Source of the DNA: Fusobacterium sp.
Lineage (GTDB): Bacteria > Fusobacteriota > Fusobacteriia > Fusobacteriales > Fusobacteriaceae
Length of the DNA stretch: 64,000 nt
NCBI RefSeq assembly: GCF_019012925.1
Contig: NZ_JAGIRL010000025.1
Span: forward strand, 1-64,000
Direction: 5' to 3'
In this document: piece by piece, positions 34,318 to 42,892 of the stretch
Position numbering within the stretch: the stretch's first letter is position 1
Layout of the letters: each line of letters starts with the position of its first letter
Notes under the pieces: generated by a model
The model's input: the letters and a program-made list of their open reading frames with translations, nothing else
The model's database searches: none
What the model was told of the DNA's origin: nothing
Made by a program: the position numbers and the translations under genes

Positions 34318-35346
34318 ATGTCTAAATATTCAGAAATGTTAAAATTCAACGAACAAGAGTACAGAACAAGTGCAGATTTAATCAGAGAGGCTCGTCCAAT
34401 AGCAGAGGCAGCTGCAGATGAAATTTCTAAAAAAGGATATAAAAACATATTTTTTACAGCAGTAGGTGGAAGTTTAGCTCCAATGTTAGCAATGGGAGAA
34501 ATAGCAAAACAATTAACTGATATTCCTGTATTTATAGAACAAGCAGCAGAGTTATTAGTAAGAGGACATAAATCATTATGTAAAGATTCAGTAATTATAA
34601 CACTTTCTAAGTCAGGGGATACTAAAGAGACTGTAGCAATAGCAAAATGGTGTCAAGAAAATGGAATGGATGTAGTTTGTTGTACTAAAAATCCAGAATC
34701 ACCACTTGCAAAGGCTTCAAAATATGTTATTCCAATGAGACATGAAAATGGAGTAGAATACGAATACATGTTATTATATTGGTTATTCTTAAGATTATTA
34801 AAAAATAGTGGTGACTTTAAAGATTATGATGAGTTTGCAGATCAATTAATGAAACTTCCAGAAAACTTATTAGAAGCAAAATATAAATTTGATCCAGTAG
34901 CAAAAGAAGCAGCTAAAAATTATTATAAAGAACCATATATGATATGGGTTGGAGATGGAGAAACATGGGGAGAAACTTATCTATTCTCAATGTGTTTATT
35001 GGAAGAGATGCAATGGTTAAGAACAAAATCTGTAACTAGTTCAGAGTTCTTCCATGGAACATTAGAATTAGTAGAGGATGATGTGTGTGTATTCTTAGTA
35101 AAAGGTTCAGGAAAATGTAGAGTATTAGACGATAGAGCAGAGAGATTTTTAAAAGAGCATACTAAAAAATTAACTGTAATTGATACTATGGACTTTACTC
35201 TTGAAGGAATAGATGAGAAATATCGTTGGATAATAGCACCTACAATAGCTTCAACAGTATTAGTAGATCGTCTAGCATTCCATTTTGAAGATAACACAAA
35301 ACATAGCTTAGATATAAGACGTTATTATAGACAATTTGATTATTAA
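34318..35346 (+). CDS. FrlB/GfrF-like SIS-domain deglycase
   Basis: 342 residues with two SIS domains: IFFTAVGGSLAPMLAMGEIAKQL and ITLSKSGDTKETVAIAKW; then MCLLEEMQWLRTKSVTSSEFFHGTLELV and the ending HSLDIRRYYRQFDY. The SEFFHGxxE block holds the Glu and His equivalents proposed for catalysis in FraB, and the RRYY..xxY ending is shared with FrlB and FraB. Relatives split fructoselysine-6-P or similar Amadori products to glucose-6-P and lysine. Last gene of the PTS operon, followed by a strong terminator. Confidence 0.82.
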   Translation: MSKYSEMLKFNEQEYRTSADLIREARPIAEAAADEISKKGYKNIFFTAVGGSLAPMLAMGEIAKQLTDIPVFIEQAAELLVRGHKSLCKDSVIITLSKSGDTKETVAIAKWCQENGMDVVCCTKNPESPLAKASKYVIPMRHENGVEYEYMLLYWLFLRLLKNSGDFKDYDEFADQLMKLPENLLEAKYKFDPVAKEAAKNYYKEPYMIWVGDGETWGETYLFSMCLLEEMQWLRTKSVTSSEFFHGTLELVEDDVCVFLVKGSGKCRVLDDRAERFLKEHTKKLTVIDTMDFTLEGIDEKYRWIIAPTIASTVLVDRLAFHFEDNTKHSLDIRRYYRQFDY

Positions 35347-35410
35347 TAAATGAATTTCTATATAATGTTCATATTTTATTAAACATTATTATTTAATTAT
35401 TAATTAATGA

Positions 35411-35456
35411 GGATTGATTTCTGTATTCTACAGAAGTTGATCCTTTTATTTTATTT
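35411..35456 (+). terminator. Terminator of the PTS/SIS operon
   Basis: GGATTGATTTCTGTA (35411-35425) pairs over 15 bp with TACAGAAGTTGATCC (35429-35443), including three G-U pairs, around a 3-nt loop; TTTTATTTTATTT follows. Confidence 0.85.
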
Positions 35457-35596
35457 ATCATAATTATTCTATTGAATTTTTACTTAAAAATTTCAAATAT
35501 TTATTTGAGATAACTCCTCAAAAAAAGCTTATAAATAAAAAATTGATTAAATGAATTATGGCAATTCTTTATAATAAAAAATATTATATGTCAAAT

Positions 35597-35629
35597 ATTT
35601 TAAATTTTCATTTTTTGAAAATTTAAAAT
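35597..35629. promoter_or_regulatory. 14-bp inverted repeat, candidate operator of the malH operon
   Basis: ATTTTAAATTTTCA (35597-35610) and TGAAAATTTAAAAT (35616-35629) are perfect inverted copies with a TTTTT spacer. The right arm contains the -35 of the candidate malH promoter, so a bound dimer would block it. The RpiR-family regulator encoded last in the operon (38634) is the obvious candidate ligand. Confidence 0.55.
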
Positions 35630-35643
35630 GTCTGAATTAAATT
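35615..35643 (+). promoter_or_regulatory. Candidate promoter of the malH operon
   Basis: -35 TTGAAA (35615-35620), 17-bp spacer, -10 TAAATT (35638-35643), about 49 nt before the ATG at 35692. The hexamers are imperfect and other AT-rich placements exist. Confidence 0.45.
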
Positions 35644-35691
35644 TATGTTATTATCTAAATAGGAGATTTTATAAAATTTTAGGAGGAAAAT

Positions 35692-37032
35692 ATGAAAAAG
35701 AATACAGTTGTAATTGTGGGGGCTGGAAGTACACATACTCCAGGAATAATACAAAGTTTATTACAAAAAAAGGAGGAATTTCCATTAAAAAAATTGATTT
35801 TATTTGATATTGATGAAGAAAGAATGAATATGGTAAAGTTAATAATGAATCAGTTTATAAGAGAAACATACGAAGAATTAGAGGTAGTTAGTACTTCTAA
35901 TTATAAAGAGGCTTTTAGTGATGTTGATTTTGTTTTTGCACAAATAAGACAAGGTGGATTAAAAATGAGAAGTTATGATGAAAAAATACCATTAAAGTAT
36001 GGTGTTGTAGGTCAAGAAACTTGTGGACCAGGAGGGTCAATTTCTTATGGAATTAGATCAATTCTAGCTGTTATAGAGATTATAAGACAAGCTAAAAAAT
36101 ATTCTCCTAATTGTTGGATTTTAAATTATTCAAATCCAGCTGCTGTAGTAGCAGAGGCTACAAGAAGAGAATTTGGAAACGAAAAAATTTTAAATATATG
36201 TGATATGCCAGTAGCAATTTTATTATCATATAGTAAAATGTTAGGATTAAAAGACTGGAGAGAATTAGATCCTGAATATTTTGGGCTTAATCATTTTGGA
36301 TGGTTTACAGCATTATATGATAAAACAGGGAAAGATAGGTTAGCGGAATTAAGAAAATTAATTTTAGAAAATGGAATGACAGCATGTAGTGATAAACATC
36401 ATAAAGATAAGGATTGGCAAAAAACTTGGAAGCAATATGCTGAAATAATAAAAGATTATCCTGAATATTTACCAAATAGTTATTTACAATATTATTTGTA
36501 TTCATCTGATGTTGTAAAAAAAATGGATCCTAGTTATACAAGGGCTGATATGGTAATTAATGGTAGAGAGAAAGAAATGATAGAAGAGTATCAAAAATAT
36601 TTAGCAAATCCATCTGAGTATAAAAGTCCAATACAAGAATTTACTGTTTTTGGAGATTTTATAGTGGATGCAGCAGCTTCTATTGCTTATAATAAGGGAT
36701 ATAGATATTTAGTTATTGTAGAAAATAATGGAGCAATTCCTAATTTACCACCAGATATAATGGTAGAAGTCCCTGCTTACTTAAGAAGCTGGGGACCTGA
36801 AGCAATTTCAAGAAAGCCTATTTCAACTTTTTATAAAGGACTAATAGAAAATCAAGCTGCTTCAGAAAAATTAGCAGTGGATGCTTATTTTGAAAATTCT
36901 TATGATAAAGCTCTTCAAGCAATAGCAATAAACAAAACAATTCCATCAACAAATATCGCTAAGGCTATTTTAGATGATTTTATAGTCGCAAATGGAGAAT
37001 ATTGGCCAAAATTAGAAAAAAAATCTTATTAA
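35692..37032 (+). CDS. malH: 6-phospho-alpha-glucosidase, GH4
   Basis: 446 residues. NAD-binding VIVGAGSTHTPGI at the N-terminus; QETCGPGGSISYGIRS; LNYSNPAAVVAEATRR; and the specificity motif CDMP (in NICDMPVAI), which in GH4 marks 6-phospho-alpha-glucosidases, where beta enzymes show a different tetrapeptide. NHFGWFTAL holds the metal-binding His. These enzymes need NAD+ and Mn2+ and hydrolyse maltose-6-P and other phosphorylated alpha-glucosides. The next gene is the matching PTS permease. F. mortiferum MalH is the best-known relative. Confidence 0.92.
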   Translation: MKKNTVVIVGAGSTHTPGIIQSLLQKKEEFPLKKLILFDIDEERMNMVKLIMNQFIRETYEELEVVSTSNYKEAFSDVDFVFAQIRQGGLKMRSYDEKIPLKYGVVGQETCGPGGSISYGIRSILAVIEIIRQAKKYSPNCWILNYSNPAAVVAEATRREFGNEKILNICDMPVAILLSYSKMLGLKDWRELDPEYFGLNHFGWFTALYDKTGKDRLAELRKLILENGMTACSDKHHKDKDWQKTWKQYAEIIKDYPEYLPNSYLQYYLYSSDVVKKMDPSYTRADMVINGREKEMIEEYQKYLANPSEYKSPIQEFTVFGDFIVDAAASIAYNKGYRYLVIVENNGAIPNLPPDIMVEVPAYLRSWGPEAISRKPISTFYKGLIENQAASEKLAVDAYFENSYDKALQAIAINKTIPSTNIAKAILDDFIVANGEYWPKLEKKSY

Positions 37033-37045
37033 TTTAGGGGGAAAA

Positions 37046-38620
37046 ATGAATAAAAATAGATTATTTAGTGAATTTCAAAAGTTGGGAAAAGTATTAATGG
37101 CTCCTGTTTTAATATTACCAATAGCAGGAATTTTAGTTGGAATAGGAAGTGGTTTTACAAATCCAAAGATATTAGAATTATTTCCTTTTTTAAAAAAAAT
37201 AACTATATTTTTTAATATTTTAAAAGATACAGGAAATGTAGTAAATAATAATATTCCAGTAATTTTTGCAATATGTATAGCTTATGGTTTTGTAAAAAGT
37301 GAAAAAGCAACAGCAGCGCTTAGTGGTTTTTTAGGATATATGACAATGAATACAATATTAGGAAATTTTCTTATTTATACAGGAAATTTAGATCCTAAAA
37401 ATTTATTAATTGGCCAAAAACAAATATTAGGAGTATTAACTTTAGATACAGGTGTTTTTGGAGGAATTTTGGTTGGATTTTTAATAGCACATATTCATAG
37501 TAAATTCTATAAAATAGAATTACCAGCAATATTATCTATCTTCAATGGAACTAGGTCTATACCAGCACTTTCAATTATTTTTTCAAGTATTTTAGGAATA
37601 ATTTTAGCTTTTATTTTTCCAACTATTCAACATTTACTGATTAAATCTTCTGCTATAATTAATTCAATAGGTGTTGGAGGAGCTTTTATATATGGATTAT
37701 CTGAAAGATTACTTCTTCCTTTTGGATTACATCATTTTATTTATTTGCCATTCTTTTTTACTCAATTAGGAGGTTATTTAAATATAGATGGAGTTATGGT
37801 GGAAGGAGCAGTAAACATATATAATGCAATACTAAGTTCGCCAACAGCTAAATTTGACATAAATATTACAAGATTTGTAATGAATGGAAAAGTCTTATTT
37901 GCTATGTTTGGGTTACCAGGAGCTACTTTAGCTATTTATAAAACATCAGTATCAAAAAATAAAAAGCAAGTAGCTGCCTTAATGACAGCAGCGGTATTGC
38001 CTTGTGCTTTAATGGGGATTACTGAACCATTAGAATTTTCGTTTTTATTTACAGCGCCTATATTATTTGTAATTCATTCTTTTTATGCTGGAATAGCATA
38101 TATTTTAACTTATATACTACAAATAAACATTCCAGGACCATCTAGTTTTGGTGGACCTTTACTTTCTTTTATATTTAATGGTATACTAAATTCAGATAAA
38201 GGATCTCATTGGTATTATCTTTTAATAATAGGCCCCATATATTTTGTGTTATATTATTTTACATTTAAAATATATATAGAAAAAAGAAATTTAAAAACTC
38301 CAGGAAGAGAAGAAAATTTTGAAAATAATAGCGAAGAAATATCTGAAAAATATAGTATAAGTAAAAATATTTCAACCGAATTATTAAAAGAGATAATAAA
38401 GGCAGTAGGTGGACAAGGAAATATAAAAAAAGTTGATGCTTGTTTTACAAGACTTAGATTAACTTTAGAAGATAATTCTAAGGTAAATGATTTAAAAATT
38501 TTTGAAAAATCTTTGGGTGCAAGTGGAGCTATTTTAGTTGAAAATGGAATACAAATTATTTATGGAAATAAAGCAAATTTGTTAAAAGTAGAGATGAGAG
38601 AATTTTTAAAACGTGAATAG
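37046..38620 (+). CDS. malB: Alpha-glucoside-type PTS EIICB
   Basis: 524 residues. An N-terminal EIIC of the glucose family (QKLGKVLMAPVLILPIAGILVGIGSG; ALMGITEPLEFSFLFTAP) with about ten helices, then a linker and an EIIB domain with the phosphorylated Cys466 in KVDACFTRLRL. No EIIA is fused or adjacent, so a general Crr-like EIIA must serve it. It imports and phosphorylates alpha-glucosides for the GH4 enzyme encoded 13 nt upstream; the pair corresponds to malB/malH of F. mortiferum. Substrate range is inferred. Confidence 0.88.
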   Translation: MNKNRLFSEFQKLGKVLMAPVLILPIAGILVGIGSGFTNPKILELFPFLKKITIFFNILKDTGNVVNNNIPVIFAICIAYGFVKSEKATAALSGFLGYMTMNTILGNFLIYTGNLDPKNLLIGQKQILGVLTLDTGVFGGILVGFLIAHIHSKFYKIELPAILSIFNGTRSIPALSIIFSSILGIILAFIFPTIQHLLIKSSAIINSIGVGGAFIYGLSERLLLPFGLHHFIYLPFFFTQLGGYLNIDGVMVEGAVNIYNAILSSPTAKFDINITRFVMNGKVLFAMFGLPGATLAIYKTSVSKNKKQVAALMTAAVLPCALMGITEPLEFSFLFTAPILFVIHSFYAGIAYILTYILQINIPGPSSFGGPLLSFIFNGILNSDKGSHWYYLLIIGPIYFVLYYFTFKIYIEKRNLKTPGREENFENNSEEISEKYSISKNISTELLKEIIKAVGGQGNIKKVDACFTRLRLTLEDNSKVNDLKIFEKSLGASGAILVENGIQIIYGNKANLLKVEMREFLKRE

Positions 38621-38633
38621 TTAGGTGATTGGT

Positions 38634-39419
38634 ATGTATTCTTTTTTTTCAAATTTAAAAAAATGTCGTGATAATAATGAACTTTATCCAAAAATAGAAG
38701 TAATTATAGCTAATTATATTTTAGATAATCATAAAATGATTCCAAAACTATCAATAAAAGAATTGGCACAAAAGTGTAATACTTCAACATCAACTATTTC
38801 TAGATTTTGTAGAAGAATTAATAATAGTGATTTTAAAACGTTAAAAGAAGATTGTAGAATATATAATAATTTTTTAGAAGAAAAAGAAATTGTAAAGTTC
38901 AATAATAATCAAAGAACATTAAATGGTGGATATTTACGTGATATATTCAAAGCGATAGAAGAAACTAGTCAGTTAAACGATGTAACAAAATTTAAAAATA
39001 CTATATCTTGGATTAAAGAAGCTAAAAAAATTTTTTTCTTTGGAACTTCTTTTTCGAATATTCTTGCTCAAAATATAAGTGAAAAATTTATGAGATTAGG
39101 GAAAAATACGATATGTCCTTTGACAATTTCTTCGCAAGATAATATTATTACTCATATAAAATCAGATGATTTAGTAATTATTATAAGTTTTTCAAATAAT
39201 AATTTTCAAATTAATAGAATTAAAAGAGTACTGAGAAAAAAGAAGATAAAAACAATTTATCTTTCTTCAAAACAAGATTATAATTATACTAATGAGATTA
39301 CTTTATTAGTTTCTAATTTAAATTACAAAGAATTTGAATCTCCAGTAATTCAAGAATTTTCAATCAATTATATTATAAATTATCTTTATTTATTTTATAT
39401 AGAAGATAAATATTTTTAA
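38634..39419 (+). CDS. RpiR/MurR-family transcriptional regulator
   Basis: 261 residues from the ATG at 38634, preceded by TTAGGTGATTGGT; the frame opens at a GTG three codons earlier. An N-terminal HTH (LSIKELAQKCNTSTSTISRFCRRI) is followed by a C-terminal SIS domain (KKIFFFGTSFSNILAQ, LVIIISFSNNNFQINRI) that should bind a phosphosugar. It follows the PTS gene by 13 nt and probably controls the malH operon in response to its phosphorylated sugar; the inverted repeat at 35597-35629 is the likely site (inference). Confidence 0.88.
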   Translation: MYSFFSNLKKCRDNNELYPKIEVIIANYILDNHKMIPKLSIKELAQKCNTSTSTISRFCRRINNSDFKTLKEDCRIYNNFLEEKEIVKFNNNQRTLNGGYLRDIFKAIEETSQLNDVTKFKNTISWIKEAKKIFFFGTSFSNILAQNISEKFMRLGKNTICPLTISSQDNIITHIKSDDLVIIISFSNNNFQINRIKRVLRKKKIKTIYLSSKQDYNYTNEITLLVSNLNYKEFESPVIQEFSINYIINYLYLFYIEDKYF

Positions 39420-39455
39420 TGAAGAATAATTAAATAAAAATTAGAATAGATATTA

Positions 39456-39497
39456 AAAAGATAGGGGATAATATAAAATTTTCCCTATCTTTTATAA
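39456..39497. terminator. Bidirectional terminator between the RpiR gene and the phn operon
   Basis: AAAAGATAGGG (39456-39466) and CCCTATCTTTT (39483-39493) form an 11-bp stem, with A- and T-tracts on either side. It separates convergent operons. Confidence 0.85.
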
Positions 39498-39537
39498 TTT
39501 ATCTTTATGTTTTATTATTAATACAAACTTAAAAATA

Positions 39538-41115
39538 TCACTTTATTCTCATTCTGATTTTTCTACTTATAGTATCTATACTACCAATCATTAAACCTAT
39601 AACAAGTACTATCATTCCTACATTTTCCCAATTTCTCCAAATTATATTCATATTCAAAAGAGTCCCTATTCCACCAGCACCAATAATTCCTAAAATTGTA
39701 GAATTTCTTATATTGGACTCTAGTCTATAAAGAGCTACTCCTATAAATGAAGGGAATGTCTCTTTTAAAAGAGCATAACAATAAACACTTACATTTGTAG
39801 CACCTGTAGATTTAATACTATCTTCAATATTAGGGTTGACATTTTCTATGATTTCGCTGTATATTTTAGTCATACTACCTGTAGTATAGACAATAAGTGC
39901 CATAGCTCCAGCAAATTTACCTGGTCCCAATCCTCTAAAAAAGATGATTGCTACAATCATAGGAGGAAATGTTCTAAGGATATTTGAAAAGATTTTAAAG
40001 AAAATAGATGTTATCTTACTCTTAGAACTATTACAAGCTGTGAAATAGCTTAAAATTAAGCAGAGTATACTTGATATGATTGTAGCAAATAGAGCTATAT
40101 ACAAACTTTCAAATATACCATTCATCAATTTTGGAATGTATAGAAAATTAGGATGTAACATCCTTATAAAGATGTTTTTCCCCTGTATAATACCGATTAT
40201 TAATCTTTGAAAACTTATTGAAAAATAATCGTTAATTGTTTTTAAAAAGATATACACAATTAAAAAAAGAGCAATTTTTTTTAAAATTTTTACAATTTTA
40301 AAAGTTGTCAAAGTTTTTATTTGGAATAACTTTATTTTTATATCTCTTCTCATACATAGACTTAAAAAATCTATAATAAATATTATAAAGAACAGTATAA
40401 ATATGATTGTGGCAAGACTATTGTATTTTAAGTGGTTTAAATGTGTCCACATGAGTTGTCCTATTCCACCAGCACCAACAAATCCAAGTATAGTTGCACT
40501 TCTGATATTACTCTCTAAGATTAAGAAAAAAATAGCTATAACATGTTTACTTATATTTGGAATTACAGAGTAATACATTATTTGGATTTTGTTAGCACCA
40601 ACAGCCTCTATGGAGTTTAGCTCATTTTCCTTTATCTCCTCAATTCTCTCTCTTAAAAGTTTTTGAGATATTAAGAAACCAATGATAGTTAAAGCTATCG
40701 TTCCAGAAAACTTTCCTATACTGAAGATACTAACAAGAACTGCTGCCCAAATAAGGCTTGGAATAGTCCTTATTATCGAAAAAAACTTATTTAACAGAGA
40801 AGCTAGTAATCTAGAGGGAGCTATATTTTCAGCTGTCACAAAGATAAAGGGAATGGAGAAAAGAAGTCCCAAACTAGATCCCAAAATACTCATCTCTATT
40901 GTTTCTAGTAAAGCTGTCATCAATGTTTCATTGTATGTTAGATCAGGATGAATCATTCTAAATAGTAGGTTCATCATATCTGGAATACCTTTTATAAAGA
41001 TAAATATATCTGTATCAATAAGATAAGCTAAGATGAGAATGCTTATGGATATTATCAAAAAATATTTTAAATTCTCTTTTCTTTTAGACTTCATATATGC
41101 TTCTAAGGATATCAT
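39538..41115 (-). CDS. phnE: Fused double phosphonate-type ABC permease (PhnE-PhnE)
   Basis: 525 residues, twice a normal PhnE (about 260). Two homologous permease halves are joined: the first carries EAVGANKIQIMYYSVIPNI and ILGFVGAGGIGQL (about residues 170-220), the second KSTGATNVSVYCYALL and ILGIIGAGGIGTLL (about 435-485). Both keep the EAA-type loop. Each half has about six membrane helices. The ATG at 41115 overlaps phnC by 32 nt and has GGAG 11 nt upstream; an ATG at 41094 is an alternative. The transported ion is phosphonate, phosphite or phosphate-like by family. Confidence 0.9.
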   Translation of the reverse strand: MISLEAYMKSKRKENLKYFLIISISILILAYLIDTDIFIFIKGIPDMMNLLFRMIHPDLTYNETLMTALLETIEMSILGSSLGLLFSIPFIFVTAENIAPSRLLASLLNKFFSIIRTIPSLIWAAVLVSIFSIGKFSGTIALTIIGFLISQKLLRERIEEIKENELNSIEAVGANKIQIMYYSVIPNISKHVIAIFFLILESNIRSATILGFVGAGGIGQLMWTHLNHLKYNSLATIIFILFFIIFIIDFLSLCMRRDIKIKLFQIKTLTTFKIVKILKKIALFLIVYIFLKTINDYFSISFQRLIIGIIQGKNIFIRMLHPNFLYIPKLMNGIFESLYIALFATIISSILCLILSYFTACNSSKSKITSIFFKIFSNILRTFPPMIVAIIFFRGLGPGKFAGAMALIVYTTGSMTKIYSEIIENVNPNIEDSIKSTGATNVSVYCYALLKETFPSFIGVALYRLESNIRNSTILGIIGAGGIGTLLNMNIIWRNWENVGMIVLVIGLMIGSIDTISRKIRMRIK

Positions 41116-41815
41116 CAGTTATTTCACTCCTTTTATTGTCAAAAACTATCTTTCCTTTTTTCAAAGCAATTATTCTATCTGCATACTTTAGAGCAATGTT
41201 TACATCATGTATATTTATGATAACTGTTATCCCTTGCTCCTCATTTATCTTTTTAAAATACTCCATAATAATTTTTGAACTGTTTATATCAAGACTCGCT
41301 ACTGGCTCATCTGCTAAAATTAAATTGGGTTCTTGTACTAGAACTTTTGCAATAGCTACTCTTTGTTTTTGTCCGCCAGAGAGTTCACTACCTCTTACAA
41401 AAGATTTCTCCAAAAGTCCAACTTTTTCAAGAGCTTTTTGAGCTTTCTCATACTCCTCTTTAGAAAAAATTCCTAATAAAGATTTTAAGGAAGACTTGTA
41501 ACCAAGCCTTCCTGTCAATACATTCTCTATTACAGATAACCTATCGATTAAATTATAATCTTGAAATATAAATCCAATCTTTCTTCTCATCAATCTCAAA
41601 TCTTTAGAGGAAAGATCTGTCATCTCTTTATTATCCAATTTTATACTTCCACTTTTAGGTTTTACTAAAAGATTAATTGATTTCATCAAAGAAGATTTTC
41701 CACTACCAGAAGAACCTATTACAGCAATAAACTCTCCAGATTTAACTTTTAAATTAACACTATCTACAGCTCTAACCTCTTTGTATTCTATAACTAAATT
41801 TTTTATTTCAAGCAT
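41084..41815 (-). CDS. phnC: Phosphonate-type ABC transporter ATPase PhnC
   Basis: 243 residues. Walker A GSSGSGKSS, Q-loop FIFQDYNLIDRL, signature ELSGGQKQRVAIAKVL, Walker B ILADEPVASLD and switch His in NIHDVNIAL. IENVLTGRLGYKSSLKSLLGIF is typical of PhnC. It powers the fused permease and follows phnD by 8 nt. Confidence 0.94.
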   Translation of the reverse strand: MLEIKNLVIEYKEVRAVDSVNLKVKSGEFIAVIGSSGSGKSSLMKSINLLVKPKSGSIKLDNKEMTDLSSKDLRLMRRKIGFIFQDYNLIDRLSVIENVLTGRLGYKSSLKSLLGIFSKEEYEKAQKALEKVGLLEKSFVRGSELSGGQKQRVAIAKVLVQEPNLILADEPVASLDINSSKIIMEYFKKINEEQGITVIINIHDVNIALKYADRIIALKKGKIVFDNKRSEITDDILRSIYEV

Positions 41816-41823
41816 TTAATCTC

Positions 41824-42699
41824 CTATTTTCTTAAATCAATATTCATCAACTCTGCAGTTGTTCTTATTCCTTCGTAATCGCTATCTTGAGCCTCTTCAA
41901 ATCCATATAGATTGAATAGTTCTATTGTTAATTTTTTTCCATCTTCTCCATTAAGCCCTTTTAGAAGCCCCTCTTTAATCTTCTCTTTTAATTCAGGAGT
42001 CATATCTCCTCTCACTGTAACACTTATATATGGAATGTTGTCTGAATAACATAGAACCTCAGTTTGTTCCATTATTCCATCAAACTCTTTTTGATATTTT
42101 TCTCTAGCACCTTCATATACAGCAATAGCATCTACATCTTTATTTAATAATAGTTGTAAAGATTTATCATGCCCACCACTATATACAACCTGAATATCTT
42201 TTTCTAAATCTATTCCATTTTTCTTTAAAAATGCACCTGGATAAAGGTATCCAGAAGATGATGAAGGATCTACAAAAGCTATTTTTTTACCTCTCAAATC
42301 CTCTACACTCTTTATTCCACTATCTTTATTTACAAAGAACTCAGAACGATAAAAAGATTGTCCCTTTTTATTCTTAGCTTTTAAAATTACTTGAGCATTA
42401 CTTTCTTTGTTAGCTAACACATATGCAAATGGTGGAATAATCCCAAAATCTATCTTTGAAGCACTGATTCCTTCAACTATTCCCACATAGTTTGTAGCTG
42501 TGACTATCTCTACTTTTTTACCTATTGCCTTACTTAAAACATCAGCAAGTGGAGCTGTTGATTCAATAAGCTTATCACCATCTATAAGAGGAACAAAACC
42601 CAATTTTAGAGTTTCTTGTTCTTTCTTATCACCACACCCTGTAAAAGCAAATAAAATTGCAACTAAAAAAACCAAAAAGACACTTAATCTTTTCCTCAT
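41824..42699 (-). CDS. phnD: PhnD-like substrate-binding lipoprotein
   Basis: 291 residues. Lipobox FTGC with Cys22. The mature part shows LKLGFVPLIDGDKL, VGIVEGISASKIDFGIIPPFAYVLA, GKKIAFVDPSSSSGYLYPGAFLKK and YSGGHDKSLQLLLNKDVDAIAVYEGAR, the ligand-binding blocks of PhnD/PtxB-type proteins. No C-P lyase, phosphonatase or phosphite dehydrogenase gene is near, so the ligand could be phosphonate, phosphite, hypophosphite or phosphate. Confidence 0.92.
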   Translation of the reverse strand: MRKRLSVFLVFLVAILFAFTGCGDKKEQETLKLGFVPLIDGDKLIESTAPLADVLSKAIGKKVEIVTATNYVGIVEGISASKIDFGIIPPFAYVLANKESNAQVILKAKNKKGQSFYRSEFFVNKDSGIKSVEDLRGKKIAFVDPSSSSGYLYPGAFLKKNGIDLEKDIQVVYSGGHDKSLQLLLNKDVDAIAVYEGAREKYQKEFDGIMEQTEVLCYSDNIPYISVTVRGDMTPELKEKIKEGLLKGLNGEDGKKLTIELFNLYGFEEAQDSDYEGIRTTAELMNIDLRK

Positions 42700-42736
42700 A
42701 ATAACTTAACCCCCTACTAAAATTTTTTATTAAAGT

Positions 42737-42769
42737 AACTATACGGCTCAATGTTAACCGCATATAGTT
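42737..42769 (-). promoter_or_regulatory. Hairpin in the phnD leader
   Basis: AACTATACGG (42737-42746) pairs with CCG-CA-TATAGTT (42758-42769), a 10-bp stem with a two-nt bulge, 38 nt before the phnD ATG on the minus strand. No T-run follows, so it is not a simple terminator. It may be an operator or leader structure. Confidence 0.35.
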
Positions 42770-42782
42770 TAATAAATTACCA

Positions 42783-42798
42783 GAAATTACATAATTTC
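42783..42798. promoter_or_regulatory. Palindrome upstream of phnD
   Basis: GAAATTA-CA-TAATTTC is a perfect inverted repeat with a two-base centre, 84 nt upstream of the phnD start. It is placed where an operator would be expected; the protein that binds it is unknown. Confidence 0.35.
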
Positions 42799-42860
42799 CG
42801 ACAATTTAAGTATAATCCAATTTCTATATTTTTTCAAGGGGTATTCAAAGTAAAATTATA

Positions 42861-42886
42861 TAAAAAAGGAGCCTTAAAAGCTCCTT
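42861..42886 (-). terminator. Terminator of marC
   Basis: AAGGAGC (42866-42872) and GCTCCTT (42880-42886) form the stem; on the minus strand TTTTTTA follows. It lies 7 nt past the marC stop. Confidence 0.8.
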
Positions 42887-42892
42887 GTAATT

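Larger units (their letters stand above)
35347..35691. other. 345-bp intergenic region between the two sugar operons
   Basis: It holds the terminator of the PTS operon (35411-35456), a short palindrome TCAAATA-TT-TATTTGA (35493-35508), a long inverted repeat (35597-35629), a candidate promoter (35615-35643) and the malH ribosome site AGGAGGAAA just before 35692. TCAAATATTT occurs twice (35493, 35591). No small ORF or RNA gene was recognised. Confidence 0.7.

Noticed and set aside
29238..39419. Integrated plasmid or ICE with full mobile machinery
   Set aside because: Only the Rep_3-like gene suggests it. No integrase, relaxase, partition gene, IS element or flanking att repeat was found.
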